Shown piece after piece: positions 1 to 8,857 of a stretch of DNA of 64,000 nt. The notes under the pieces were generated by a model. That model made no database searches and was not told the DNA's origin. It saw nothing but the letters and a program-made list of their open reading frames with translations. Source of the DNA: Pseudomonadota bacterium (lineage in GTDB: Bacteria; Pseudomonadota; Gammaproteobacteria; Burkholderiales; Burkholderiaceae_F); contig JAKCCX010000003.1 of NCBI GenBank assembly GCA_021838715.1, forward strand, positions 1 through 64,000, given 5' to 3'. A program made the position numbers and the translations under genes. How positions within the stretch are numbered: the stretch's first letter is position 1; each line of letters opens with the position of its first letter.

Positions 1-28
1 ATCTCTTGTAGTCCTGGACATCAGCCAT
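1..28 (-). CDS. cbbS: RuBisCO small subunit, 5' end only
   Basis: Only the first nine codons (MADVQDYKR) lie in the window; the gene runs off the left edge. The start is an ATG preceded by AAAGGA, and it follows the cbbL stop by about 31 bases in the same direction. The N-terminus and the position after cbbL fit the form I RuBisCO small subunit. Without the rest of the protein this rests mainly on context. Confidence 0.75.
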
Positions 29-59
29 GATGATTTTTCCTTTCGGTTCCTGGGCGTCG

Positions 60-1481
60 TTAGCGGTTCTGCACGTCCAGCTTGTCCACGGTGTCGAACT
101 CGAACTTGATCTCCTTCCACGTTTCCATGGCGATCTTCAGTTCGGGACTGTGGCGGGCGGCATTGGTCAGGATTTCCTTGCCTTCGGTCTCCAGCTGGCG
201 GCCGCGGTTGCGCGCTTCGACGCAGGCTTCGAGCGCGACCCGGTTGGCCGCGGCGCCGGCCGCGTTGCCCCACGGGTGGCCGAGCGTGCCGCCGCCGAAC
301 TGCAGCACCGAGTCGTCGCCGAAGATCGTCACCAGCGCCGGCATGTGCCAGACGTGGATGCCGCCCGAGGCGACTGCGAACACCCCCGGCATAGAACCCC
401 AGTCCTGATCGAAGAAGATGCCGCGCGAGCGGTCCTCGGGGATGAACGATTCGCGCAGAAGATCGATCCAGCCCAACGTTGCGGCGCGATCGCCCTCGAG
501 CTTGCCGACGACGGTGCCGGTGTGCAGATGATCGCCGCCCGACAGGCGCAGCGCCTTGGCCAGCACGCGGAAGTGGATGCCGTGGTGGGGATTCCGGTCG
601 ATCACCGCGTGCATCGCGCGGTGGATGTGCAGCAGCATGCCGTTCTTTCGGCACCAGCGCGCCAGGCCGGTGTTGGCGCAGAAGCCGCCGGTCAGGAAGT
701 CGTGCATGACGATCGGCATCTTGAGTTCCTTGGCGAACTCGGCACGCTCGTACATCTCTTCGGGCGACGGCGCGGTGACGTTCAGGTAGTGGCCCTTGCG
801 CTCGCCGGTCTGCGCCTCCGCGTTATGGATGGCGTCCGCAACGAACAGGAACCGGTCGCGCCAGCGCATGAACGGCTGGCTGTTGACGTTCTCGTCGTCC
901 TTCGTGAAGTCGAGACCGCCGCGCAGGCACTCGTACACCGCCCGGCCGTAGTTCTTCGCCGACAGGCCGAGCTTGGGCTTGATCGTGCAGCCCAGCAGCG
1001 GACGGCCGTACTTGTTGAGCTTGTCGCGCTCGACCTGGATCCCGCTCGGGGGACCGTTGCAGGTCTTGACGTAGTGCAGCGGAAACCGGACGTCCTCGAG
1101 ACGCAGCGCCCGCACGGCCTTGAAGCCGAACACGTTGCCCACCAGGGACGTGAAGACGTTGACCACCGACGACTCTTCGAAGAGATCGATCGGATAGGCG
1201 ATGAAGGCGTAGAAGCAGCTGTCGTCGCCGGGGACGTCTTCGATCGAGTAGGCGCGGCCCTTGTAGTAGTCGAGGTCGGTCAGCAGATCGGTCCAGACCG
1301 TGGTCCAGGTGCCGGTGGAGGACTCGGCCGCAACCGCGGCGGCGGCCTCTTCCCGGTCGACGCCGGGCTGCGGGGTGATCTTGAAGCAGGCCAGGATGTC
1401 CGAGTCCAGGGGGACGTAATCCGGCTGCCAGTAGGTGTGCCGGTACTCCTTCACGCCGGCTTCGTATTTCTTCACTGCCAT
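60..1481 (-). CDS. cbbL: RuBisCO large subunit, form I
   Basis: Catalytic large subunit of ribulose-1,5-bisphosphate carboxylase/oxygenase, the CO2-fixing enzyme of the Calvin cycle. The 473-residue length is normal for form I. Visible landmarks are the catalytic lysine segment [10 protein letters not shown], the carbamylated-lysine segment [11 protein letters not shown], the HRAMHAV segment, loop 6 [10 protein letters not shown] and the C-terminal [11 protein letters not shown] phosphate-binding stretch. Form II enzymes are shorter and lack this pattern, and a cbbS start directly downstream supports form I. The ATG has a good AGGAG site upstream. It is transcribed divergently from cbbR, the usual arrangement for CbbR-controlled cbb operons. 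Confidence 0.97.
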   Translation of the reverse strand: MAVKKYEAGVKEYRHTYWQPDYVPLDSDILACFKITPQPGVDREEAAAAVAAESSTGTWTTVWTDLLTDLDYYKGRAYSIEDVPGDDSCFYAFIAYPIDLFEESSVVNVFTSLVGNVFGFKAVRALRLEDVRFPLHYVKTCNGPPSGIQVERDKLNKYGRPLLGCTIKPKLGLSAKNYGRAVYECLRGGLDFTKDDENVNSQPFMRWRDRFLFVADAIHNAEAQTGERKGHYLNVTAPSPEEMYERAEFAKELKMPIVMHDFLTGGFCANTGLARWCRKNGMLLHIHRAMHAVIDRNPHHGIHFRVLAKALRLSGGDHLHTGTVVGKLEGDRAATLGWIDLLRESFIPEDRSRGIFFDQDWGSMPGVFAVASGGIHVWHMPALVTIFGDDSVLQFGGGTLGHPWGNAAGAAANRVALEACVEARNRGRQLETEGKEILTNAARHSPELKIAMETWKEIKFEFDTVDKLDVQNR

Positions 1482-1573
1482 CGCGCTCTCCTTGCAAAAT
1501 CACGGTCGGGAAACGCACCTGTGCCGCCTTGTGCTGCGGCCGATGTGTACGGAAAGGATTGTGGGGAGCGCGG

Positions 1574-1612
1574 TTAATAAAGGCAATTAAATTGTTATCA
1601 TGATTTCGATAA
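1574..1612. promoter_or_regulatory. Probable CbbR operator in the cbbL/cbbR gap
   Basis: The 152-bp divergent gap holds an AT-rich patch with two inverted repeats: TTAAT-N7-ATTAA at 1574-1590 and TTATC-N8-GATAA at 1595-1612. LysR-type regulators such as CbbR bind imperfect dyads containing T-N11-A next to their own divergent genes. Binding is inferred; only the repeats and their position are seen. Confidence 0.5.
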
Positions 1613-1633
1613 ACCCTGGTATATGGTCGAGTC

Positions 1634-2623
1634 ATGAAACTACGTCACGTCACCCTGCACCAGCTGCGCATCTTCGCGAGCCTTGCGGAAACCATGAGCT
1701 TCACGCGGGCTGCCGAAGAGCTGCACCTTTCCCAACCCGCGGTCTCGATCCAGGTCAAGCGCCTCGAGGAGAGCGTCGGCATGCCTCTGGTCGAGCAGAT
1801 CGGGAAGCGCATCTTCCTGACCCAGGCGGGTCGGGAACTCGCCACCGCCTGCGGCGACGTGCTCGGGCGCCTGCGCGTGCTGAGCGAAGACATGAGCGGC
1901 ATGGAAGAAGGGGTCAAGGGCCCCATCAATCTGGCCGCGATCACTTCGGCCAAGTACTTCATGCCCCATCTGCTCGGCGTGTTCCTGCGCGACTATCCCG
2001 CGGTGGAGCCGCGCCTGACGATCACCAACCAGTCGCGGGTGCTCGCGCGGCTGCGCGACAACGAAGACGACCTCGTGATCATGGGGAGCCTTCCGGAGGA
2101 AATGTCGTCCGACCTGGACGCGCAATTCTTTCTCGACAATCCGCTGGTGGTGGTGGCGCCGCCCGATCACCCGCTGGTCGGAAAGAGGAAGATTCCTCTG
2201 GCGCGCATCGCGGAGGAGCGCTTCCTCGCGCGCGAGCCCGGATCCGGCACCCGCGCCGCGCGCACCCGCCTGTTCGTCGAGCACGGACTGAGCGCCAACA
2301 TCTACATGGAACTCGGCAGCAGCGAGGCGATCAAGCGAGCGGTCATGGCGGGTCTGGGCATTTCGGTTCTATCCCAACACAGCCTTGGGCTGGAACTCGA
2401 AGCCGGGCTGCTCACCACCCTCGATGTCGAGCACTTCCCGCTGATGCGCCAATGGTATGCGGTACACCGGCGTGACAAGAAGCTCTCGAACACCGCCAGC
2501 CGCTTCCTGGAATTCCTGCTGCAGGACGGCTCGCGCATCTGGAGCGATGTCCGCCCCCACGTGCGCGCCGCGGTGGAGCAGCCGCCAGCCAAGGCGCGAA
2601 AGACGCCATCGCGGGCGCGATAG
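1634..2623 (+). CDS. cbbR: LysR-type regulator of the cbb operon
   Basis: A 329-residue LysR family transcription factor. An N-terminal winged helix-turn-helix (about residues 5-65, with LHLSQPAVSIQVKRLE) is followed by a periplasmic-binding-protein-like effector domain (about 95-300). It is read away from cbbL across a short gap, the classical position of CbbR, which activates Calvin-cycle operons in response to metabolites. The Arg-rich tail after residue 310 is not conserved in the family. The assignment as CbbR rather than another LysR protein rests on sequence type plus neighbourhood. Confidence 0.88.
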   Translation: MKLRHVTLHQLRIFASLAETMSFTRAAEELHLSQPAVSIQVKRLEESVGMPLVEQIGKRIFLTQAGRELATACGDVLGRLRVLSEDMSGMEEGVKGPINLAAITSAKYFMPHLLGVFLRDYPAVEPRLTITNQSRVLARLRDNEDDLVIMGSLPEEMSSDLDAQFFLDNPLVVVAPPDHPLVGKRKIPLARIAEERFLAREPGSGTRAARTRLFVEHGLSANIYMELGSSEAIKRAVMAGLGISVLSQHSLGLELEAGLLTTLDVEHFPLMRQWYAVHRRDKKLSNTASRFLEFLLQDGSRIWSDVRPHVRAAVEQPPAKARKTPSRAR

Positions 2624-2656
2624 GCGCGACAAAGGCGATCGAAGGGGGCGGCGCGT

Positions 2657-4213
2657 TCAGGCGAACGCGAACTTCGGGCCGCCGAGCTTGAACACGGCGA
2701 CGGCATGAGTCAAAGAATCGGCCTGCTCCTTGAGACTGCTCGCCGCCGCCGCCGATTCCTCCACCAGCGCGGCGTTCTGCTGCGTGATCTGATCCATCTC
2801 GCTGACCGCGGTGCTGACCTGTCCGATGCCCGAGCTTTGTTCCCGCGCCGCATCGCGAATCTCGCCGATCAGATCGTGCGCGCGGCGGATGTGCAGGGCG
2901 ATTTCCGACATCGAGCTGCCTGCGTCGTCCACGAGGCCGCTGCCGGCGGCCGTCTTTTGCACGGAATCGGCAACGACGCCCTTGATCTCGCACGCGGCCT
3001 CGGCGCTGCGTTGCGCCAGGCTTCGCACTTCTCCGGCAACAACTGCGAACCCACGCCCCTGCTCCCCCGCCCGGGCCGCTTCGACGGCGGCATTGAGGGC
3101 CAGGATGTTGGTCTGAAAGGCGATGCCGTCGATGATGTTGGTGATCTCGGCCACTTTGGCGCTGGCCTGATTGATTTGCTCCATGGTCGCAACCACGCGT
3201 GCGACCGCCGCAATCCCTTTATCCATCGCTTCGCTTGCCGACGTCGTCAACACGTTTTCCTGATCGGCATTGCCCGCGGTTTGCCGGACCGCCCCGGCGA
3301 GTTGCTCGATGAACGCCGCGGTTTGCTGGAGGGAGCTCGCCTGCTGCTCGGTGCGCCCCGACAGATCGTGATTTCCGGCAGCGATTTGGCCGCTGGCGGT
3401 CGCCACCGACTCGACACTCTCCCGGACTTCGCCGACGACACGGCGCAGGTTTTCGTTCATCGATCGCAATGCGGCGAGCAGGCGGCCGGCTTCGCCGCCG
3501 CCTCCACCTTCGACTTCCGTCGTCAGGTCGCCGGCTGCGACCGCCTCGGCAACGTGCACGGCATGGATGATGGGTTCGGTAATCGACCGGGACAGGAAGT
3601 TGCTCGCGACGATGCCCAGCACGACGGCGAGCGCCATCAGAACGACAGCAACCTCGGTCGTGCGGGCCGCCTCGGCCTTCGCTCGATCGACCGAAACTCT
3701 GGTCGCGGCGAGGATCCGTTCGCGCGCCCTTTGCAGCAGTTCGGTCGGTGCGCGATCCATGCCGCGCACCGCGGCATCCCCGATGGCCGGATCACAACCG
3801 GAAGCCTTGAATGCCTCCAGGGCCTTGCGATAGCGCGCGCCCATGACGGTGTGCGCCTGAGCAAACTGATCGACCAGGTCGCGCGCCCGGCCCGCGGGCA
3901 GGGCGCCTTTCAGGCGCTGCGCCCAATCGTCGACCTCCTGCTCACGCCGTTCAAAATCCGCCCAGCTCGCCGCCAGCAGTGCCGGATTCTTCCCCCGAAG
4001 CAAGGCATCCTTCCAGTCCTGAACCTGGAACTTGAATGCGATTTCCATTTCCGCGGTTGCGCGGTTGTCCGCATAGCCGCCGTCGATCACCTGCTCATAG
4101 GCGCGGCAGGCCAGATTCAGCCGGTATATCCCGATCAGACCGCTGCCGACGGCAAGGCACAGCACAACGCCGAATGCAGCCGAAAGTCTGGTGCGCAAGT
4201 TCCATCGATCCAT
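2657..4213 (-). CDS. Methyl-accepting chemotaxis protein
   Basis: Transmembrane chemoreceptor of about 518 residues, starting at the ATG at 4213 ([10 protein letters not shown]); a longer reading frame upstream looks non-coding. It has a transmembrane helix near residues 10-30, a periplasmic four-helix-type sensor region, a second transmembrane helix near 190-210, a HAMP linker and a C-terminal signalling domain with the hairpin tip segment [20 protein letters not shown]. The ligand is unknown. It ends head-to-head with cbbR and is read divergently from the globin operon, so it may belong to either neighbourhood. Confidence 0.9.
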   Translation of the reverse strand: MDRWNLRTRLSAAFGVVLCLAVGSGLIGIYRLNLACRAYEQVIDGGYADNRATAEMEIAFKFQVQDWKDALLRGKNPALLAASWADFERREQEVDDWAQRLKGALPAGRARDLVDQFAQAHTVMGARYRKALEAFKASGCDPAIGDAAVRGMDRAPTELLQRARERILAATRVSVDRAKAEAARTTEVAVVLMALAVVLGIVASNFLSRSITEPIIHAVHVAEAVAAGDLTTEVEGGGGGEAGRLLAALRSMNENLRRVVGEVRESVESVATASGQIAAGNHDLSGRTEQQASSLQQTAAFIEQLAGAVRQTAGNADQENVLTTSASEAMDKGIAAVARVVATMEQINQASAKVAEITNIIDGIAFQTNILALNAAVEAARAGEQGRGFAVVAGEVRSLAQRSAEAACEIKGVVADSVQKTAAGSGLVDDAGSSMSEIALHIRRAHDLIGEIRDAAREQSSGIGQVSTAVSEMDQITQQNAALVEESAAAASSLKEQADSLTHAVAVFKLGGPKFAFA

Positions 4214-4348
4214 GATCCCGTTCCCATTTTCTGTGCAGGTGCTCCGCACGGAGAACGTATCACCTCGAACGAATTCGGAGCCGGCGAAAGCCGCCGGATT
4301 TCGACCATAATTTTGACAATCACCTCGACCATTTCCGACAAAAACCGT

Positions 4349-4364
4349 ACAAACCCCACAAACC
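4349..4364 (+). promoter_or_regulatory. Tandem ACAAACC element (site A)
   Basis: ACAAACC-CC-ACAAACC, two direct copies on a 9-bp period, with a further ACA one period later. It lies about 105-120 bp upstream of the sigma-54-like element at 4469. The same tandem occurs at 11488 and, with one base changed, at 18093, where it overlaps an intact TGT-N10-ACA. A role as a NifA-type upstream activating site is inferred. Confidence 0.4.
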
Positions 4365-4468
4365 ATACATGGCGGGCAGAAGGCGACAGCGCCCAGCGGC
4401 GCCGAGACAGACCGGAAATCCGAATATTGTCTCTACATCGGGGGCGAAAGCGCTGATCGGCTATGCGC

Positions 4469-4484
4469 GGGAACAACCCTTGCT
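4469..4484 (+). promoter_or_regulatory. Candidate sigma-54 promoter of the globin operon
   Basis: GGGAACA-N4-TTGCT. Both invariant dinucleotides (GG at -24, GC at -12) have correct spacing and the -12 element is perfect; the -24 element differs from TGGCACG at three positions. It would start transcription about 25-30 bases before the ATG at 4522. Confidence 0.45.
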
Positions 4485-4521
4485 AGCGCTATCCGTATCC
4501 AGAACTTGCGAAGGAACGACC

Positions 4522-4947
4522 ATGCAAATCGGGGTGGAAGCCAGCCGCGCCGTCGAAAACAAGCGGGTATTCGTAATCGAGTCCGATGAAGTAAGCGCGG
4601 TGGCGCTGCAGTTCATGCTCGCAGATGAGTGCGAAACCCATGTGCTGCCGGACAGCGCGACGGCGTTGGCCAAGGGCCGCGAATGGCCGCCCAATCTGAT
4701 CCTGCTTGGTGCCGGCATCATTGCGGCCGAGGGCGCACGGATCGTGGCACAGCTCAAAGCCCAATGGTCCGGTTTGAAGATCCTGGTGGTAGCCGATTCC
4801 GTCGACGACCCCGCCGTCAAGGCCGCAAAAACCGAAGGTGCGGATAGCGTACTGTTGCGCCCGCTCACCCTGGAAGCCGTACGCCGCAAGGTCGATACCC
4901 AGCTCGGCCGCCGTGCTGCGCTCGACATCCCGGTCGTGCTGACATGA
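4522..4947 (+). CDS. Receiver-like protein lacking the phospho-acceptor
   Basis: A 141-residue stand-alone protein with the fold pattern of a response-regulator receiver (strands VFVIES, NLILLG, ILVVAD). The acidic pair survives as E20/D22, but the phosphorylated aspartate position is glycine (LILLG63), the Thr/Ser position is alanine (A91) and the conserved lysine is arginine (R113-P). It therefore looks like a pseudo-receiver that cannot be phosphorylated in the normal way and more likely works by protein contact. The start at 4522 is chosen because the AAGGAA site and receiver homology begin there. Its last bases overlap the globin start (ATGA), indicating translational coupling. Confidence 0.8.
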   Translation: MQIGVEASRAVENKRVFVIESDEVSAVALQFMLADECETHVLPDSATALAKGREWPPNLILLGAGIIAAEGARIVAQLKAQWSGLKILVVADSVDDPAVKAAKTEGADSVLLRPLTLEAVRRKVDTQLGRRAALDIPVVLT

Positions 4948-5357
4948 GTGCGGACGCAACGGTGCAGCTCCGCCCGATTCTTGCCAATCCACACTACGCG
5001 GCAATCGGCGGCGAAGCTGCGGTACGCCGCCTGACCGAGCGCTTCTATGAGCTGATGGACGAGCTGCCGCGGGCGCGCGCGATCCGGGAAATGCACCCTG
5101 CCGATCTCGCGGCCGCGAAACAGCGGTTGTTCATGTTCCTGTCCGGATGGCTCGGGGGACCGCCGCTGTATGCTGAACGTCATGGTCAACCGCGCCTGCG
5201 CCGCGACCACGTGAAATTTTCGATCGATGAAGCGGCGCGCGATGCCTGGATGGAGTGCATGACGCGCGCATTGCACGAGCAGGTGGACGATCCGGCGCTG
5301 CGCGCGCAGCTCGTCGCCTCGTTCTTCAAGACCGCCGATTTCCTGCGCAATTCCTGA
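4944..5357 (+). CDS. Group II truncated haemoglobin
   Basis: A 137-residue haem protein of the truncated globin family (TrHbII, YjbI/GlbO type). The family signature is visible as MFLSGWLGGPPLYAERHG followed by PRLRRDHVKFSI, in which the histidine is the expected proximal haem ligand. Such globins bind O2 and NO and often detoxify them. It overlaps the pseudo-receiver by four bases and precedes the nitroreductase-like gene by nine, so the three are one operon. Placed inside a nif region, a role in oxygen or NO handling for nitrogenase is plausible, but this is inference. Confidence 0.88.
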   Translation: MSADATVQLRPILANPHYAAIGGEAAVRRLTERFYELMDELPRARAIREMHPADLAAAKQRLFMFLSGWLGGPPLYAERHGQPRLRRDHVKFSIDEAARDAWMECMTRALHEQVDDPALRAQLVASFFKTADFLRNS

Positions 5358-5366
5358 GAACTCTTC

Positions 5367-6995
5367 ATGTCCGCATCGCAGCCGGGTCTTGACGGGGAGA
5401 CCGCCGCCGAGCAAGTGCTCGCCTACCACGCGCGCACGCGGCATGCATTGGGCCGGTACGCCGCCGGACCGGAAACACTCGACTGGAGCGCGCAGCCCGA
5501 TCCATTCCGCGAGTTCTGCGGCGCCCCAAGAATCGATCTGCCGCTCGGCGCCCGCCGACTCGCCGTGCGCTTCGCCGATCTCTACCGCGCGGACACGGTT
5601 CCCGTTCAGGCCCTGTGCCTTGATACCGTCGCGATGCTGATGGAATTGTCGCTGGCCATTTCGGCATGGAAAGTTTTTGGACCGGACCGCTGGGCGGTGC
5701 GCTGCAATCCGTCGAGCGGCAATCTGCATCCGACCGAGGCCTATCTGATCTGCCGAAACGTGCCCGGGCTTGCGGACGGCGTTTATCACTACCTCGCCCG
5801 CAGTCACTCGCTCGAACAGCGCTGCCGCTACCCCCGGGCGCTCCCCGCGCAGGCCGAGCTGCGTGTGGGCCTCTCCTCGATCGCATGGCGCGAGGCCTGG
5901 AAGTACGGCGAGCGGGCCTTTCGCTACTGCCAGCTTGACACCGGCCACGCGCTGGGGGCGCTGCGCTACGCCGCAGCCTGCCTCGGCTGGACGCTCACCC
6001 TCGATGCCGACTGCGGCAGCGCGCAACTGACCCACTGGCTCGGTCTCGACCGCGAGGCCGACTATCGCGGCGCCGAGCGCGAGCACGCCGAACTGTTGCT
6101 GGGAGTGGCGGCAGGGGGCGCGCGCGCCGCAACGCTCTCTTCGCACGCATCAGACGACCCGAATGCGTGGTTTGGTCAAGCCAACCTGCTGGATCCGCAA
6201 CCGATGTATCGCTGGCCGGTGATCGACGAAGTCGCCAGGGCGAGCCGAAAACCACCGACAGCACCGGTCGTCGATGTGGGTCCCATCCCCACCTACGCAC
6301 CACGGATCGGCGGCAGCGACGCAGGGGCGGTCGATCTGATCCTCTCGCGCCGCAGCGCACAACGCTTCGATGGCGCCGGCATACAGAGCCGAGAGAGCTT
6401 TTTTTGCATGCTCGATGCGCTCTTACCACGCCGGACGACGCCCTGGGATGTCTGGCATCACGAAGCGCACGTGCATCCGGTGCTGTTCGTGCATCGGGTC
6501 GATGGACTTACCCCGGGGCTCTACGTACTGCCGCGCAGCACCTCCGCCGGGGACAGCCTGCGCGCCGCCATGCGGCCCGAATTCCGCTGGGCGCCGGTTC
6601 CCGGCTGCCCCGGTCACCTGCCGCTGTTTCTGCTCGCCGAAGCGCACGCCGGCAAGGTCGCCCGCATGATCAGCTGCCATCAGGCGATTGCCGCCGATTG
6701 CACTTTCGCCGCCGCGTTGCTGGCCGATTTCGATGACGTCGTGCAGTCCGCACCCTGGCGCTACCGACAGTTGCACTGGGAGGCCGGCCTGCTCGGTCAG
6801 GTACTTTATCTCGAAGCGGAGGCCGCCGGCCTGCGCGGCACCGGCATCGGCTGTTTCTTCGACGACGCCTGCCATGAACTGCTCGGCCTGTCCGGCTTCG
6901 GCTTTCGCTCCCTGTATCACTTCACCGTCGGTCTGCCCCTGGTCGACGAGCGCATCCTGAGTCTTCCCCCTTACCCCGCCCTGGAGTCCGCATGA
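5367..6995 (+). CDS. Tandem SagB/ThcOx-type nitroreductase
   Basis: A 542-residue protein made of two nitroreductase-fold (FMN) halves, about residues 60-260 and 305-535. The first has NPSSGNLHPTEAYL and the second begins LSRRSAQRFDG and ends YHFTVGLPLVDER, both typical of SagB-type dehydrogenases. Relatives oxidise azoline rings in peptide natural products, but no precursor peptide or cyclodehydratase gene lies nearby, so that chemistry is not supported here. It is the last gene of the receiver-globin operon. An FMN-dependent redox role connected with nitrogen fixation is an inference from location and the promoter. Confidence 0.8.
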   Translation: MSASQPGLDGETAAEQVLAYHARTRHALGRYAAGPETLDWSAQPDPFREFCGAPRIDLPLGARRLAVRFADLYRADTVPVQALCLDTVAMLMELSLAISAWKVFGPDRWAVRCNPSSGNLHPTEAYLICRNVPGLADGVYHYLARSHSLEQRCRYPRALPAQAELRVGLSSIAWREAWKYGERAFRYCQLDTGHALGALRYAAACLGWTLTLDADCGSAQLTHWLGLDREADYRGAEREHAELLLGVAAGGARAATLSSHASDDPNAWFGQANLLDPQPMYRWPVIDEVARASRKPPTAPVVDVGPIPTYAPRIGGSDAGAVDLILSRRSAQRFDGAGIQSRESFFCMLDALLPRRTTPWDVWHHEAHVHPVLFVHRVDGLTPGLYVLPRSTSAGDSLRAAMRPEFRWAPVPGCPGHLPLFLLAEAHAGKVARMISCHQAIAADCTFAAALLADFDDVVQSAPWRYRQLHWEAGLLGQVLYLEAEAAGLRGTGIGCFFDDACHELLGLSGFGFRSLYHFTVGLPLVDERILSLPPYPALESA

Positions 6996-7022
6996 CCCCG
7001 GACGCGGCGCGAGGTGGAATTT

Positions 7023-7289
7023 TCATCTGTGCCTCTCCGAGATGACGATTCCACCGGCGGCAACTGGATCGTCGACGATGCGCCAGCAATGGCTGCTGGT
7101 GTCGACCAGGAAAACGTCATACTCGCCCACATGCCGATAGGGCGTCTCACCGCGCATATCGATGGCATCGCAGCGCGAGACCTGGATGTCCGGGAAGCCG
7201 GTGCGGATCGCGGCCACCGGATTTTCGCTCGGACTCGCCGCGATCAGCATCGCACCGATGTCCTTGAGTTGTTCGACGGATAGCCCCAT
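7023..7289 (-). CDS. Small nif-operon protein, DUF6129-like
   Basis: An 88-residue soluble protein beginning MGLSVEQLKDIGAML. The ATG lies one base after the nifS stop with GGAGGG inside the end of nifS, so it is the last gene of the nifB-lrv-nifZ-nifS operon. The pattern (short helical N-terminus, AAIRTGFPDIQVSRCDAIDM, then a beta-rich end with FLVDTSSHCW) resembles the small DUF6129 proteins found in nif clusters. That family identification is from memory and moderate. No function is known to me. Confidence 0.7.
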   Translation of the reverse strand: MGLSVEQLKDIGAMLIAASPSENPVAAIRTGFPDIQVSRCDAIDMRGETPYRHVGEYDVFLVDTSSHCWRIVDDPVAAGGIVISERHR

Positions 7290-7290
7290 T

Positions 7291-8451
7291 TCACCCTCCC
7301 ACTTTTTGCGTTGCCCCATCGATCCGTGGCCCGACGATTCCCGGCAGGAGTTCGAGCAGCCGTTCGACTTCCGCAACGGTGTTGAATCGACTGAAGGAAA
7401 AGCGCACCGAGGCCAGAGCCATATCGGCCGTTTGCCCCATGGCAACCAGTACGTGCGAGGGTTCCGTGCCGCCGGCGGTACACGCCGAGCCGCTCGAAGC
7501 ACAGACGCCGGCCTTGTCCAACCCGTCCAGCACGATCTCGGCATCGGTCGCGGCAAACCGCAGATTGCTGGTGCCGGGCACGCGCGGCGCAGAGGCGCCG
7601 TTGATCCACGTCTGCGGCATCCGCTCCAGCAGCCCGCGCTCGAAGACATCGCGCAGTTCGCCAATGCCCGGCCCGACCTGCGCGATGGCGCGCGCCGCAA
7701 GCGCGGCGGCCACACCCAGACCGACGATCCCGATGAGATTCTCGGTACCGCCGCGCCGCTTGCGCTCCTGATTCCCGAAGAACAGCGGCGGCAGCCGCAG
7801 CCCTTTGCGTATGTACAAGGCGCCGACACCCTTGGCAGCGTGCAACTTGTGTCCGGAGAGCGACAGCAGATCGACCGGAACCTCCTCGACATCGACCGGG
7901 ATCTTACCCACGACCTGGACCGCATCGGTGTGGAAGATCACCCCATTGGACTTGGCGATGGCCGCCGCCTCGGCGATCGGAAACAACACGCCGGTCTCGT
8001 TGTTTGCCCACATCAGGCTCACCAGCGCGGTGTCCGCGCGGATGACCGACGCGAGTCGATCGAGATCGATGCGCCCTTCGCCATCGACAGGCAGCAGCGT
8101 CACCTCGACGTCTTGTGCGGCCAAATGACCCAGCAACAACAACGTTGATGGATGCTCGACGGCGCTCGAGACGATATGCCGCTTCGCCGGATCGATCGCC
8201 AAAGCGCCCATGATCGCCATGTGATTGGATTCGGTCGCGCCGCTCGTGAACACGACCTCGCCTGGAGCGCAACCCAGAAGCGCGGCGACCTGGATCCGCG
8301 CCGCAATCAGGCGCTCCCTGGCCGCGGCACCCACATGGTGCTTGCTGGATGGGTTGCCGTAGCAGTGCCGCATGCAGTCCTGCATCGCCGCCAGCACCGC
8401 GGAATCCAGCGGCGTCGTGGCGTTGTTGTCGAGATAGATCGACTCGGTCAT
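7291..8451 (-). CDS. nifS: Cysteine desulfurase NifS
   Basis: PLP-dependent enzyme that takes sulfur from L-cysteine as a persulfide for Fe-S cluster building on nitrogenase proteins. The 386-residue length is typical. The N-terminal YLDNNATTPLD, the PLP lysine K202 in SLSGHKLHAAKG and the persulfide cysteine C324 in SSGSACTAGG are all present. The short active-site loop marks a NifS/IscS-type enzyme; the nifB operon context favours NifS. The usual partner scaffold nifU is not in the window. Confidence 0.95.
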   Translation of the reverse strand: MTESIYLDNNATTPLDSAVLAAMQDCMRHCYGNPSSKHHVGAAARERLIAARIQVAALLGCAPGEVVFTSGATESNHMAIMGALAIDPAKRHIVSSAVEHPSTLLLLGHLAAQDVEVTLLPVDGEGRIDLDRLASVIRADTALVSLMWANNETGVLFPIAEAAAIAKSNGVIFHTDAVQVVGKIPVDVEEVPVDLLSLSGHKLHAAKGVGALYIRKGLRLPPLFFGNQERKRRGGTENLIGIVGLGVAAALAARAIAQVGPGIGELRDVFERGLLERMPQTWINGASAPRVPGTSNLRFAATDAEIVLDGLDKAGVCASSGSACTAGGTEPSHVLVAMGQTADMALASVRFSFSRFNTVAEVERLLELLPGIVGPRIDGATQKVGG

Positions 8452-8502
8452 TTCCGTCGCTCAATGGGCACAAGATCCGCGTGCATCATGCTGTCCGCGG
8501 AA

Positions 8503-8742
8503 TCAGGGCCGTGCCAGTTCCTCTTCCAGGCAGCCGACGACGCACCCGCCAGGGAAATCGACCATATAGACCGGCGTGCCGGACTCGGTATGCATGCCCA
8601 CTTGCACCACTTCGCCAACCGTGCCCTTCTCCACCAGCAGCGCATCCGGCGCACGCTCGGGATAAGAGCCGTCATTGACGAGATCCACACCGGCGACGAC
8701 CCGTTGCCCTTCGTAGTAGATGGGTTCTCGCAGCCCGATCAT
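8503..8742 (-). CDS. Short NifZ-domain protein
   Basis: A 79-residue protein starting MIGLREPIYYEGQRVV with a GAGG site upstream. The core pattern DLVNDGSYPE, LVEKGTVGEVVQVG and the end VVGCLEEEL match the NifZ domain. NifZ assists P-cluster formation during MoFe protein maturation. It is shorter than, and different from, the second nifZ at 33455, so the window encodes two members. It sits between lrv and nifS in the nifB operon. It might serve a NifB- or NifS-related step rather than P-cluster assembly; that is inference. Confidence 0.82.
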   Translation of the reverse strand: MIGLREPIYYEGQRVVAGVDLVNDGSYPERAPDALLVEKGTVGEVVQVGMHTESGTPVYMVDFPGGCVVGCLEEELARP

Positions 8743-8857
8743 TGCAGAGCCTCGCCTTTCACTGCGATCGCGCCTGGCAGGATTGATGGAGCAGCCGCTC
8801 GGCAAATGACGTCCTTGCAATCAATCTTCATCTTCTCGTCCCTTGCATGGAATGTCG

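Noticed and set aside
27-1577. Long open frame on the plus strand opposite cbbL
   Set aside because: It is antisense to a certain RuBisCO gene, is Arg/Ala/Asp/His-rich and resembles no protein; it follows from high GC third positions.
4214-4366. 51-codon N-terminal extension of the first chemoreceptor
   Set aside because: It runs through the promoter region and repeat site A and lacks a ribosome site; the transmembrane start at 4213 fits better.
2705-4456. 583-codon plus-strand frame opposite the chemoreceptor
   Set aside because: Shadow of the receptor gene, with no ribosome site or protein-like pattern.
5367-6995. SagB-like gene as part of an azoline peptide biosynthesis cluster
   Set aside because: No precursor peptide, YcaO cyclodehydratase or transporter is nearby; neighbours are a pseudo-receiver and a globin.
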